A DNA stretch of 52,639 nt, from contig CALUTM010000006.1 in the NCBI GenBank assembly GCA_944323705.1, positions 1-52,639 on the forward strand, given 5' to 3'. Both the position numbers and the translations under genes were made by a program. The notes under the pieces are model-generated. The model did not search any database. It was not told the DNA's origin and saw nothing but the letters and a program-made list of their open reading frames with translations. This document shows positions 42,647 through 50,057 of this stretch, piece by piece. This stretch comes from Candidatus Gastranaerophilales bacterium. GTDB lineage: Bacteria > Cyanobacteriota > Vampirovibrionia > Gastranaerophilales > Gastranaerophilaceae. Numbering within the stretch: position 1 is the stretch's first letter; the number at the start of each line of letters is the position of its first letter.

Positions 42647-42726
42647 CAGTATATATTCTCCTTAAACCAAGTATGCAAGGAATATTATAGCATATAATCA
42701 GGGAAGGGAAAATATATTTTACAATT

Positions 42727-43893
42727 TTAAGATTTATCTTTCAAATATTTGACAAAATAAGAAACCGCTGCCGGAATTATACTCAGGCATACCAGTACGT
42801 TCATGATTCCGAAATTTTGTGCCACAGCTCCCAAAACGGACATACAAAGTGCTACAACGCCCCAACAGAATCCGTTAATGAAACCTGCAACAATACTTTT
42901 GTATTCGGGCAAAGTTCTCTGTGCCCAAACCATGGTAACGGGCTGAGCAAGCATTGTGGTAAATCCTATTATGGAGAATATTACAAGAGAAAATATCGGG
43001 TGTAATTTATACGTAAAAGCGAATATAAGCATCATTGGCAAAGTAGCCAGCATTGAAAAGTATATGACGGGTTTTGAGCCGAACAATTTTTCTGCCTTGG
43101 GGCTTAAAAAAGAACCTATGGAGCCTGCAAATACAAATAAAAATAATGCAAAGCCTATGTAAAACGGTGAGTATGCCATTGATTTCCACAAAAACGGAAG
43201 CAGTATACAGGAACTGTTTGTTATCAGGGATTTCATCATTGCAATGAGCATAAGGTAATTCATTTGACGGTTAGCCAAGATTTCCTTAAAAGATTTTATA
43301 AATTTCTTATGTACGGGTTTCTTTTCGATTTTTGATAATTTGGGTACGCACAGGAACATAAAGGCTGCAAGTGCAATTCCGACAATTGACGTATAGGATA
43401 TCATATCAAGCCCGAGCACCTGCGTAATTAGGGCTGCCATAAGAGGTCCGAATGCGAAACCGAGTGAGCCCATGCTGATAAAGATTCCCATATTATCGGA
43501 ACAGTTTTTGCCTGAAAAATAGTTGATAAAACCCATCGATTGCGGGTGGAAAAAACTGCCTCCGAGGCTTCCCAGTATCATAAATACTAAAAGTATGCGT
43601 ACATTTGGTGCAAGAGGGGTCAGAGGTATAAATACCGAGGCAAGAATTAATCCCCAGAAGATAAAAAAACGCTTGAGTATATTATCCGCAAAAAAACCGA
43701 ACAGGGGCTGAAGCATAGAAGAACAAATATGCGAAATACTTATGACAACGGTTGCGGTTGCCAGAGTAAACCCGAGTTTTGCCGCGATAAAAGGCATTAT
43801 CGGGTTAAGAAATCCGCTGTATACGTCTGCCGTCAAGTGTGCAAGACATAGCCAAATTATTGCACTTCTGCTGTTTTGAATTCTTTTCTCCAT
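42727..43893 (-). CDS. MFS transporter, fosmidomycin-resistance (Fsr)-like
   Basis: About 388 residues with twelve membrane helices. LAHLTADVYSGFLNPIMPFIAAKLGF near the N-terminus and GSLGGSFFHPQSMGFI (about 114-129) match the Fsr subgroup of the major facilitator superfamily, which exports drugs such as fosmidomycin in E. coli. Real substrate unknown. ATG 43893 is preferred, with a GTG directly upstream. TATAAT ends five bases before that GTG and eight before the ATG, and no ribosome site is seen, so the message has little or no leader. Confidence 0.88.
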   Translation of the reverse strand: MEKRIQNSRSAIIWLCLAHLTADVYSGFLNPIMPFIAAKLGFTLATATVVISISHICSSMLQPLFGFFADNILKRFFIFWGLILASVFIPLTPLAPNVRILLVFMILGSLGGSFFHPQSMGFINYFSGKNCSDNMGIFISMGSLGFAFGPLMAALITQVLGLDMISYTSIVGIALAAFMFLCVPKLSKIEKKPVHKKFIKSFKEILANRQMNYLMLIAMMKSLITNSSCILLPFLWKSMAYSPFYIGFALFLFVFAGSIGSFLSPKAEKLFGSKPVIYFSMLATLPMMLIFAFTYKLHPIFSLVIFSIIGFTTMLAQPVTMVWAQRTLPEYKSIVAGFINGFCWGVVALCMSVLGAVAQNFGIMNVLVCLSIIPAAVSYFVKYLKDKS

Positions 43894-43931
43894 CACTTGA
43901 TATTATATTTCAAGCTCTTTGGATTAATCAA

Positions 43932-45950
43932 CTAAATAAGTTGTAAAGCAAGAGAAGGCGTTTGATTTGCGGTTGCAAGGAGCGTCGCCGCAGCTTGTTG
44001 CAGTATTTGATTTCTGATATATTGTGAACTTTCTTCGGCAATGTCGGCATCTCGGATGGTAGAACGGGATGATACCAGATTTTCGTATTTAATTCCTATT
44101 TCTTCCAAAGAACTTGTAAGCCTGTTTTCGATTGCTCCGAGGTCAGTCTGCCGGGCATTTACTTCTTTTAAAAATTGATCTATTTTTTCCAGCGTCCCCT
44201 CTGCTTCAAGCCCGTTAACCGCAATTGTGCGGAGTCCGCCCAGTGCAAAGAACGAATTAAACGTTATCTTCGAAGATTCATTGGAATCAATTCCGACTTG
44301 CAAGCTTGTATCCGCAAGTTCATATATATCTTTTACATTATTAACGGTCGATGACGATATACCCGTAAGTCCTAAATTTTGGTTAAGCTGTCCGTTGTAT
44401 GAACTTTCTTCAACTGTAGTATTTACTCCTGAATAACCTACGAAAATTCCGGTTCTGGAGTTACCGTTGATTTGCCCTAAAACTAAACAATTTGAAATTG
44501 TAGCACGGATTCCTTGTCCGGCAATTCCTCCAACATTCATGCCGCTACCGCTTATATCACCGATAGTGTAACTGTTTTGGATATTAACAGTACTCCCTGA
44601 CCCGGTAACACCAACAAGTCCGCCAACAAGGTTAATACCATTTACATTTCCGGTTGTATAACAATTCTGGATTACGGTTCCATTTGCTGAAGAATTACCC
44701 ACTAGGCCGCCTGTGTCACCGGAAGATTTTACATTGCCTGTAGTAAAACAATTACTTATGACCGCTCCTGTAGTTTCTTGTTTGCCTAATAATCCCCCTG
44801 TAGCTATAACAGAACTCTCATCCCAACATACAACATCTCCGGTTGCGTAGCAATTAGTCACTTCTTTTGCCTTTGATCTTCCTGCCAGTCCTCCGACAAC
44901 CCAAGTCTTGCTTACAACATCTCCGGTTGCATAACAATTCACAATTTTACCTACATTCGCTGCACCCAGAAGTCCGCCCCCGCCGTTAGCTAAATCCATA
45001 TCCACATCAGCATAACAGTTTTCTACTACACTTGTGAGTGTGTTCATTCCTCCTAAACCTACCAGACCGCCGGAATTTGAATGAGCTGTTATATTTCCTT
45101 CCACTCCGACATTTTTTATTACCGCATCTTCTATATATCCGAAAAGACCCTGGCAATGGTTTGTAGGTCTGTCAATGTACAAGTTTGTTATTTTATATCC
45201 ATTACCGTCAAAAGTTCCTTCAAATGGATTGCTGTATCCGTTATTTCCGCCTATCGGTTTCCACCCTCCGTTTTCCGTATATGCACTAAGGTCAATGTCA
45301 TTGGTCAGAACAAATTCGCTGCCCGCTTCTACAAGTCCCGCATTTTGCATGGTTGCAAGTTTTGCCAACTCTTCTGCCGTGGAAATTGAATAACTCCCTC
45401 TTGCAAGCGTTTGTGTTTCATCGACACTCGCAAGTGCAGTCATAGATGATGTGTCACGCCTTTCTACTTCTTCTATAAAACCCGACGGTCCGGCTTTTAA
45501 ATCCGTACCTATTTCTCCCGAGTCGGCTGCATTTTCTCCAAAAATATCAATGCCGTTGTATGTCGTTGAATTTTTTATTCTGTAAATTTCATTAATTATA
45601 GATGCCGCTTCCGAATTAATGGCTTGAATAGAGGTTTTGCCATAGGTACCGTTTGCCGCTTGTTCCGCAAGAGAACGTAGCCTTGAACCCAAATCCGACA
45701 TTAATGCAAGGTTTGAAGAAGCAGTCTGAACAAAGTCAATACCTGCACTGGCATTATCTTCCGCAATCATATAGGCACTTATTTTTGTACTCATATTAGT
45801 GCTTATTGAAAAATTGGCAGCATTATCTTTCGCCCCGTTGATTTTGAAACCTGTAGTCATCCTCTCTATGGCTTGGTTTAGGGCATTTGTAGATTTATTT
45901 AAACTATTTTGTACGGTCAGTGAAGAAATGTTTGTATTTATATTAAGCAC
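43932..45950 (-). CDS. Flagellin with inserted GLUG beta-helix domain
   Basis: 672 residues. The N-terminal D0/D1 part (1-165, from LNINTNISSLTVQNSLNKS) and the C-terminal D1/D0 part (about 580-672, ending in QILQQAAATLLATANQ) are normal flagellin. Between them lies a domain of about 370 residues with seven GLUG motifs (GGLVG or similar at 294, 325, 353, 385, 414, 443 and 474), expected to form a right-handed beta-helix on the filament surface. Seven repeats carry N-C-Y-like triplets, six of them with Cys, although flagellins normally lack Cys. R90, L94, Q97 and E114 match the TLR5-contact residues of Salmonella FliC. It starts with GTG behind GAGG. Confidence 0.93.
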   Translation of the reverse strand: MLNINTNISSLTVQNSLNKSTNALNQAIERMTTGFKINGAKDNAANFSISTNMSTKISAYMIAEDNASAGIDFVQTASSNLALMSDLGSRLRSLAEQAANGTYGKTSIQAINSEAASIINEIYRIKNSTTYNGIDIFGENAADSGEIGTDLKAGPSGFIEEVERRDTSSMTALASVDETQTLARGSYSISTAEELAKLATMQNAGLVEAGSEFVLTNDIDLSAYTENGGWKPIGGNNGYSNPFEGTFDGNGYKITNLYIDRPTNHCQGLFGYIEDAVIKNVGVEGNITAHSNSGGLVGLGGMNTLTSVVENCYADVDMDLANGGGGLLGAANVGKIVNCYATGDVVSKTWVVGGLAGRSKAKEVTNCYATGDVVCWDESSVIATGGLLGKQETTGAVISNCFTTGNVKSSGDTGGLVGNSSANGTVIQNCYTTGNVNGINLVGGLVGVTGSGSTVNIQNSYTIGDISGSGMNVGGIAGQGIRATISNCLVLGQINGNSRTGIFVGYSGVNTTVEESSYNGQLNQNLGLTGISSSTVNNVKDIYELADTSLQVGIDSNESSKITFNSFFALGGLRTIAVNGLEAEGTLEKIDQFLKEVNARQTDLGAIENRLTSSLEEIGIKYENLVSSRSTIRDADIAEESSQYIRNQILQQAAATLLATANQTPSLALQLI

Positions 45951-46194
45951 GATACACCTCGTCCGTTAGCCATTGTCTTAGAGTTTGTGTATGGCGGGGA
46001 GCATTAATCCATACCCCCTTGAAACCTCTGCATTATCCGATAAGGCGGCTTCCATATATAACTAACAACATATCCATATCTATTTTATAGATACCACATA
46101 TAGAGCATTTATAACATATATTCTAAAAAATTTAACATTTCTTAATAAAACTAAGGACCTTCCAAAATATATTAAAAAGAGTTATAATAAACTC
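45951..46194. promoter_or_regulatory. Intergenic control region of flagellin and wHTH gene
   Basis: This 244-base region separates two divergent genes. On the flagellin side, the segment 45980-46029 can fold: AGAG-TTT pairs with AAACTCT around an inner GTATGG/CCATAC stem, and GGGG and CCCC are left free to pair. On the other side TATAAT at 46183-46188 serves the wHTH gene. No convincing sigma-28 promoter (TAAAGTTT, GCCGATAA) is seen. Confidence 0.55.
45980..46029 (-). ncRNA. Structured 5' leader of flagellin mRNA
   Basis: A nested stem of seven and six base pairs (AGAG-TTT with AAACTCT, GTATGG with CCATAC) lies 30-80 bases before the flagellin start. GGGG in the internal bulge could pair with CCCC in the loop, or these runs could form a competing hairpin. 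I do not recognise a known riboswitch. Confidence 0.4.
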
Positions 46195-46509
46195 ATGAGT
46201 TCTGATGCTGAAGATAGAAGTTTGAAAATGGTTGGTCTGGAGCTCATGTTCCTTACCCCCGAAAAATACTGTCACGAAGACGGTATTACTGCTGTTGAGC
46301 TGGCGAAATTAGTTGGTTTGCCGCTTGAAGAGGTAAAGAAAAAACTCCAAATTCTTAAGGATAAAAATATTGTAAGAGTTAAAGGGATTAATCCTAAGTA
46401 CTGGAAATTTGACGAATACAACTTTCAACGTCTCGATGACGATGACGACATATTCCATTTGTTGTGTAATTTTGAAGATGTGGATTTTGACAGATATTTT
46501 ACTTATTAA
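46195..46509 (+). CDS. Small winged-helix DNA-binding protein
   Basis: A 104-residue acidic protein with a winged-helix pattern (AVELAKLVGLPLEEVKKKLQILKDKNIVRVKG, about 29-60, followed by a short wing). The C-terminus is acidic (LDDDDDIF). It is divergent from the flagellin gene, so it could regulate it, but that is inferred from position only. TATAAT at 46183-46188 ends six bases before the ATG and no ribosome site is present, so the mRNA is probably leaderless. Its end overlaps the convergent Cys-rich gene by 11 bases. Confidence 0.75.
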   Translation: MSSDAEDRSLKMVGLELMFLTPEKYCHEDGITAVELAKLVGLPLEEVKKKLQILKDKNIVRVKGINPKYWKFDEYNFQRLDDDDDIFHLLCNFEDVDFDRYFTY

Positions 46510-46705
46510 GCAGTTTTGAATAAACTTCCATAAAATATTTAATTGAACGATTATGCTTGAGCTCCGCACTTTTAGGGAAAAAACATCCGGGAATCTCTCC
46601 CGCTTCGCGGTGATGTTTTACGCATTCGCAGCACATTCCCCTGTTTTTGCAAGTTGTAGCGGAACATGTGCACTCTGATAAATTTTCTTCTCTTTTACAT
46701 TCCAT
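46499..46705 (-). CDS. Small Cys-rich protein (DUF6485-like)
   Basis: About 68 residues from ATG 46705, which has AGAGG eight bases upstream. An ATG 24 bases earlier is also in frame. Seven Cys lie in the first 45 residues (ECKREENLSECTCSATTCKN, then GMCCECVKHH and GCFF), followed by a short helix. The pattern suggests a bound metal or iron-sulfur cluster. It fits the small DUF6485 family, whose role is unknown. It is the last gene of an operon with VKOR-DsbA and QueH. Confidence 0.7.
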   Translation of the reverse strand: MECKREENLSECTCSATTCKNRGMCCECVKHHREAGEIPGCFFPKSAELKHNRSIKYFMEVYSKLLNK

Positions 46706-46709
46706 TCTG

Positions 46710-47258
46710 TTATCCTCTTTGTTTTGCAAATTCGCATCCGCAATAGTTCTGTCTGTATATTCCCAACTCTTTGGACAGTTTGTTTGTCTTTAAAAAACCG
46801 TCCTTTTTCTTAAAATCTATCGGAACAAATTCTATACCGTCAGCAACATCCGCTCCGATTTTTGAAATTTTTTCAAAGTTTTTATGCGGACTTATTACCA
46901 GCGATGTTGTGAATTTTTTGATTCCAAGCTCTTTTGCCTTCTTAGCAGTCATCAAAAGCCTTTGGCGAATACAAACGTCGCAGCGTTTTCCCCTCTCTGG
47001 CTCCCCCTCAAGACCTTGTACGGCGGACAAATAATCCTCGTGGCAATATTCCTCAATAACCAAATCAACCCAATGATACATACAAACAATTTTTTCTGCC
47101 TCAAGTCGTTTTTCATACTCTTCTCTTGTATCAAGGTTGTTATTGCAAAAATACACAACAGGAGTGTATCCCAACTCTTTTAAAAATGAGATGGGATAAC
47201 CCGAACAAATTCCGCAGCAGGCATGAATCAATATTTTATTTTCCGTGCTTTGCTCCAT
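46710..47258 (-). CDS. queH: Epoxyqueuosine reductase QueH
   Basis: A 182-residue iron-sulfur enzyme that makes the last step of queuosine in tRNA anticodons, in organisms that use QueH in place of QueG. HACCGICS (about 12-19), the CDVC pair (about 93-96) and the final YRQNYCGCEFAK are all intact. The enzyme does not need cobalamin, unlike QueG. Its start lies inside the end of the VKOR gene, and the Cys-rich gene follows closely. Confidence 0.93.
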   Translation of the reverse strand: MEQSTENKILIHACCGICSGYPISFLKELGYTPVVYFCNNNLDTREEYEKRLEAEKIVCMYHWVDLVIEEYCHEDYLSAVQGLEGEPERGKRCDVCIRQRLLMTAKKAKELGIKKFTTSLVISPHKNFEKISKIGADVADGIEFVPIDFKKKDGFLKTNKLSKELGIYRQNYCGCEFAKQRG

Positions 47259-48426
47259 GTTTAATCAATATTTCCCTTAGCTCATAATATGGTTTTACTC
47301 CGACAACCTGCTCTCCGTTAATATACATTGTAGGAGTACTGTCAATAAGAAGCGAACTTGCCTTTGAGAGCTCGTCCTCTATCTCTTTTGAGGTTTCACG
47401 TGAGTTAAAATCGGAGACGAACTTGTCCTTATTAAATCCCAACTGCTCAGCCAACTTGAGCATGTCAGTCATGTTTTTGGGCTGATTTTCGTACAACAGA
47501 GAACTCATTTCCCAATAATTTCCCTGATTTCTTGCCGCGATTGCACCTTTTGACATAAAGCATGCATTTGGATGCATATTAATCGTAATATAAGGATTGC
47601 ATTCCTTGTCGAAAGGATAATTGTGGTGAATTACTTTGATATTTGAAAATTCTTTTGCTGCCTGGTGAAGCATTATGTTATTGATGTAACAGAGCGGACA
47701 AACGTAGTCCGAATACAATTCAATTGTTACATCAGCCTTTTCGTTTCCTAAAAGATTGCCTTTAACCCTGTAAGGGTTGTATTTAATGTCTCGATATTTA
47801 AGTATTGCCTTTTGCTTTTTTACGTGCGGTACAAAATTGTATGTAATTCCGCTGTAACACAAGAAAGATACTGCCAAAATTACAAGAACAATAAAGGTTT
47901 TAGTGTACTGCTTTGCACCCGCAATGAAGTCAACAAATGTTGTCTGAAAGCTTTTGACTAGTTCTTTCAGGTTCCAGGATGAGGCATGCAATGCAATAAT
48001 AAGATCTATAATGTATGTTATTACGCACAGTATGCAGAGTTTGTTTATTTTATGCAGGCTTAAATACGCCAACACCATTGAGCAGGCAAAGGCAACGGTG
48101 CCTAAAAATGATATGTATGCAAATGGATTTTTGAATACTTCAAGAAATTTCAAAAATTTTATCTGCTTAAGCTTGTCAACAACGGTTAAGAATAATACCG
48201 TAACATAGAAAAATATGCCCCAGTAGGCAAGGGGTATGCCCCAAAACTGCGATACTGTTGACCTTGCAGCTCCGTCACAATCAATAAATTCGTTAATTGA
48301 ACAAAAACTGGAAAGAGCATATTTTTCATAGTTTGCGACATAATATATGCAAGCAAGCTTGATTGATAATACAAGTCCTAAAAGACCTAACAGCTGAATT
48401 CCGAGTTTCTTTTTGTCTATATTCAT
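47236..48426 (-). CDS. VKOR-thioredoxin/DsbA fusion, disulfide-forming enzyme
   Basis: A 396-residue fusion. The N-terminal VKOR domain has four or five helices, loop cysteines C42 and C50, and the redox pair CILC at 131-134. It passes electrons from thiols to quinone. The C-terminal DsbA-like thioredoxin domain faces the periplasm, with active site CPLC at 243-246 and cis-Pro in STPTMYING (about 367). It oxidises exported proteins in one polypeptide, replacing DsbB plus DsbA. Cyanobacteria have fusions of this kind. GGAGTGGAG precedes the ATG. The queH start overlaps its end by 23 bases. Confidence 0.92.
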   Translation of the reverse strand: MNIDKKKLGIQLLGLLGLVLSIKLACIYYVANYEKYALSSFCSINEFIDCDGAARSTVSQFWGIPLAYWGIFFYVTVLFLTVVDKLKQIKFLKFLEVFKNPFAYISFLGTVAFACSMVLAYLSLHKINKLCILCVITYIIDLIIALHASSWNLKELVKSFQTTFVDFIAGAKQYTKTFIVLVILAVSFLCYSGITYNFVPHVKKQKAILKYRDIKYNPYRVKGNLLGNEKADVTIELYSDYVCPLCYINNIMLHQAAKEFSNIKVIHHNYPFDKECNPYITINMHPNACFMSKGAIAARNQGNYWEMSSLLYENQPKNMTDMLKLAEQLGFNKDKFVSDFNSRETSKEIEDELSKASSLLIDSTPTMYINGEQVVGVKPYYELREILIKHGAKHGK

Positions 48427-48700
48427 AAAACTCCACTCCTGTCCTATCTATATTACTAATTCTAGTATATAATAATCTTTTTTCAATAATAAAAATACCA
48501 AGAAGCACTAGTCTTAAGGTTTTAGCCGAATAGTAGTATAAAGCAAATTTCACTTGGATTTGGTTATAAAATCATACATTCTAATGATTTTATTTAAAAA
48601 ACATACTGTTAATATATAACTATACTCCTTAAAAAACGACGATACACATATCCCTAATCAACAGCTATGCACGATAAAAAGTTCATAGCTTTTTCTTTTA

Positions 48701-48737
48701 TAGGGGGGATAGGGGTAAATTATGGGCGGGGGGGATG
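48701..48737. repeat. G-rich repeat (GGGGTAAAT family)
   Basis: GGGGGGATAGGGGTAAATTATGGG followed by another long G-tract. The GATAGGGGTAAA core matches the units at 26824-26878. Confidence 0.7.
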
Positions 48738-48884
48738 TAGCAGAAAAATCGCTTTTTAAGCTTTCCGTCATTCATGTATATGTTACGTAATTCGGTGACA
48801 AAATTTGAGATATTCTAACATCAGAATAAATAAAAAGTCACGTCGGTCGGGCAATGCCTGCCCTTGTTTAGCAAGTGCAAGCGT

Positions 48885-48920
48885 TCCCTCTCCTAACAGG
48901 AGAGGGTTAGGGTGAGGTGT
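48885..48920. repeat. CTCTCCTAACAGGAGAG palindrome
   Basis: CCCTCTCCT and AGGAGAGGG form a 9-bp stem, followed by TTAGGGTGAGG. It looks like a REP-type palindromic unit within the larger repeat cluster. Confidence 0.6.
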
Positions 48921-49097
48921 CAATCTACAAGCCAGTGACTAGTGAATAGTGACTAGTGAATAGATTTTTGTCGGGCAATGCCCGACCTACAAATTTATAA
49001 AGCCGCACGGTATTGTTCGCCAAGGCTCACACGCGTGCGGTTTAGATAGTAGATTAGAAAGTCTTGCTATCTTGGCGTTATGCTTGTTTTGGGTAAG

Positions 49098-49152
49098 ATC
49101 TTGAACAGATTGAAAAACTACACGTTCGTTAGTTTTTCTAATCTTTCAAGAT
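49098..49152. repeat. Long imperfect hairpin
   Basis: Three consecutive paired blocks (ATCTTGAA/TTCAAGAT, AGATT/AATCT, GAAAAACTA/TAGTTTTTC) give 22 base pairs with two single-base bulges and a nine-base loop. It is at the centre of the inverted-repeat cluster. Confidence 0.75.
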
Positions 49153-49406
49153 GACATAGTATTTTATCCAAAAGTAGGGCGGGCACTGTCTAACAAAAAT
49201 CCACTCACTATTCACTAGTCACTAACTTGTAGGTCGTGGCATTGCCCGACATTAACTTTTAAAGGCGAACGTGCGGCAAAGCTGCGATAGTGAGCCAAAG
49301 TGTGCGGGCTTGCCCGCACATTCTAAATGTAAATTTTTTGTAACAATTTTTATATAAAAGTCAATTTTCAAGTTTTATATGTTTTATACTTGCAGGAAGA
49401 AGTGTT

Positions 49407-50057
49407 ATGAATATACAGCCGAATTATGATAGCGTGTCTATGCGCGGGAAGAATTGGAATTCCATAACAGACAGAATCATGCAGAAAATTCTTGATGCTG
49501 TCCCTACTGCTACGGCAAAAGAATCGGCAAAAAAACTTGAGAGATGGAAAAAAACTGATGATGTGATTTCGCGTCCTGCACAAAACAGAGGTATTCTGGG
49601 TGCAACGGCTCTTATTACACAGCCCGCGATTGATTACTATAACCATAGGGTAGATGAAGAGACAAGAACGGTTTCCAGGAATCGTACAATTGCAAAAATT
49701 ATTGCCGGAACCGCCGTTGGTATGTTCGTGGTAAGAGGTCCTATATATAAAGCAATAGTCAATATGACAGATTTAAACGGTAAATCTAAACTGAGTAAAG
49801 CACTGATTCCTAAATCCCAGCTTTTAGATATTACAAAAAATCCTAAATTCTTAAAAAACTATAGAAGTGCTCTGTCTATGTCGATAGCACTTCTTGCAAT
49901 GAGCGTTACAAACTTTGTTCTTGACGCACCGCTTACTGTATATCTGACAAACATGCTTAATGACAAAACGCTTGCGAAAAAAGACAAGGGAGCTGAACGG
50001 AATAAAGGTATGAATGCGGAAAACGGTATAAACAAAGAGAAGGGGGGTAAAGTATGA
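49407..50057 (+). CDS. Membrane protein with VSMRG motif
   Basis: A 216-residue protein. VSMRG at residues 10-14 is a variant of the shared N-terminal motif. Hydrophobic segments near 93-112 and 150-180 are separated by basic loops, and the C-terminal tail is charged and repetitive (KKDKGAERNKGMNAENG). The last codons lie in an AAGGGGGGTAAA tract of the G-rich repeat family. It overlaps the next gene by four bases (ATGA). I do not recognise a family. Confidence 0.65.
   Translation: MNIQPNYDSVSMRGKNWNSITDRIMQKILDAVPTATAKESAKKLERWKKTDDVISRPAQNRGILGATALITQPAIDYYNHRVDEETRTVSRNRTIAKIIAGTAVGMFVVRGPIYKAIVNMTDLNGKSKLSKALIPKSQLLDITKNPKFLKNYRSALSMSIALLAMSVTNFVLDAPLTVYLTNMLNDKTLAKKDKGAERNKGMNAENGINKEKGGKV

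Larger units (their letters stand above)
48840..49325. repeat. Cluster of inverted repeats, possible MITE
   Basis: TCGGGCAATGCCCGA-type palindromes with a CCTACAA tail occur at 48969-48993 and, inverted, at 49227-49253. Weaker copies are at 48846-48860 and 49168-49192. GTGACTAGTGAATAGTGA occurs near 48935 and, inverted, near 49205. GCCGCACG...GTGAGCC/GGCTCAC elements flank both sides. At 49301-49319 GTGCGGGC and GCCCGCAC form a near-perfect palindrome. The two halves are diverged inverted copies around the long hairpin at 49098-49152. Confidence 0.75.
48427..49406. other. 980-base noncoding region with repeats and hairpins
   Basis: No plausible gene is seen. 48427-48700 is AT-rich and contains a 10-bp hairpin at 48566-48593. 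A G-rich GGGGTAAA block is at 48701-48737. From 48840 on, the DNA is richer in GC and filled with inverted repeats. The next gene begins at 49407. Confidence 0.75.

Noticed and set aside
44227-45393. Plus-strand ORFs inside the flagellin gene
   Set aside because: They lie opposite the GLUG repeats and have no family features.
45951-46100. Cyclic-di-GMP riboswitch before flagellin
   Set aside because: The conserved GEMM core sequences are absent.
46020-46100. Sigma-28 promoter of flagellin
   Set aside because: TCGGATAA is only a partial match and no TAAAGTTT lies at the right distance.
48840-49325. CRISPR array
   Set aside because: The repeats are inverted, unequal in spacing and palindromic. 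There are no regular spacers or cas genes.
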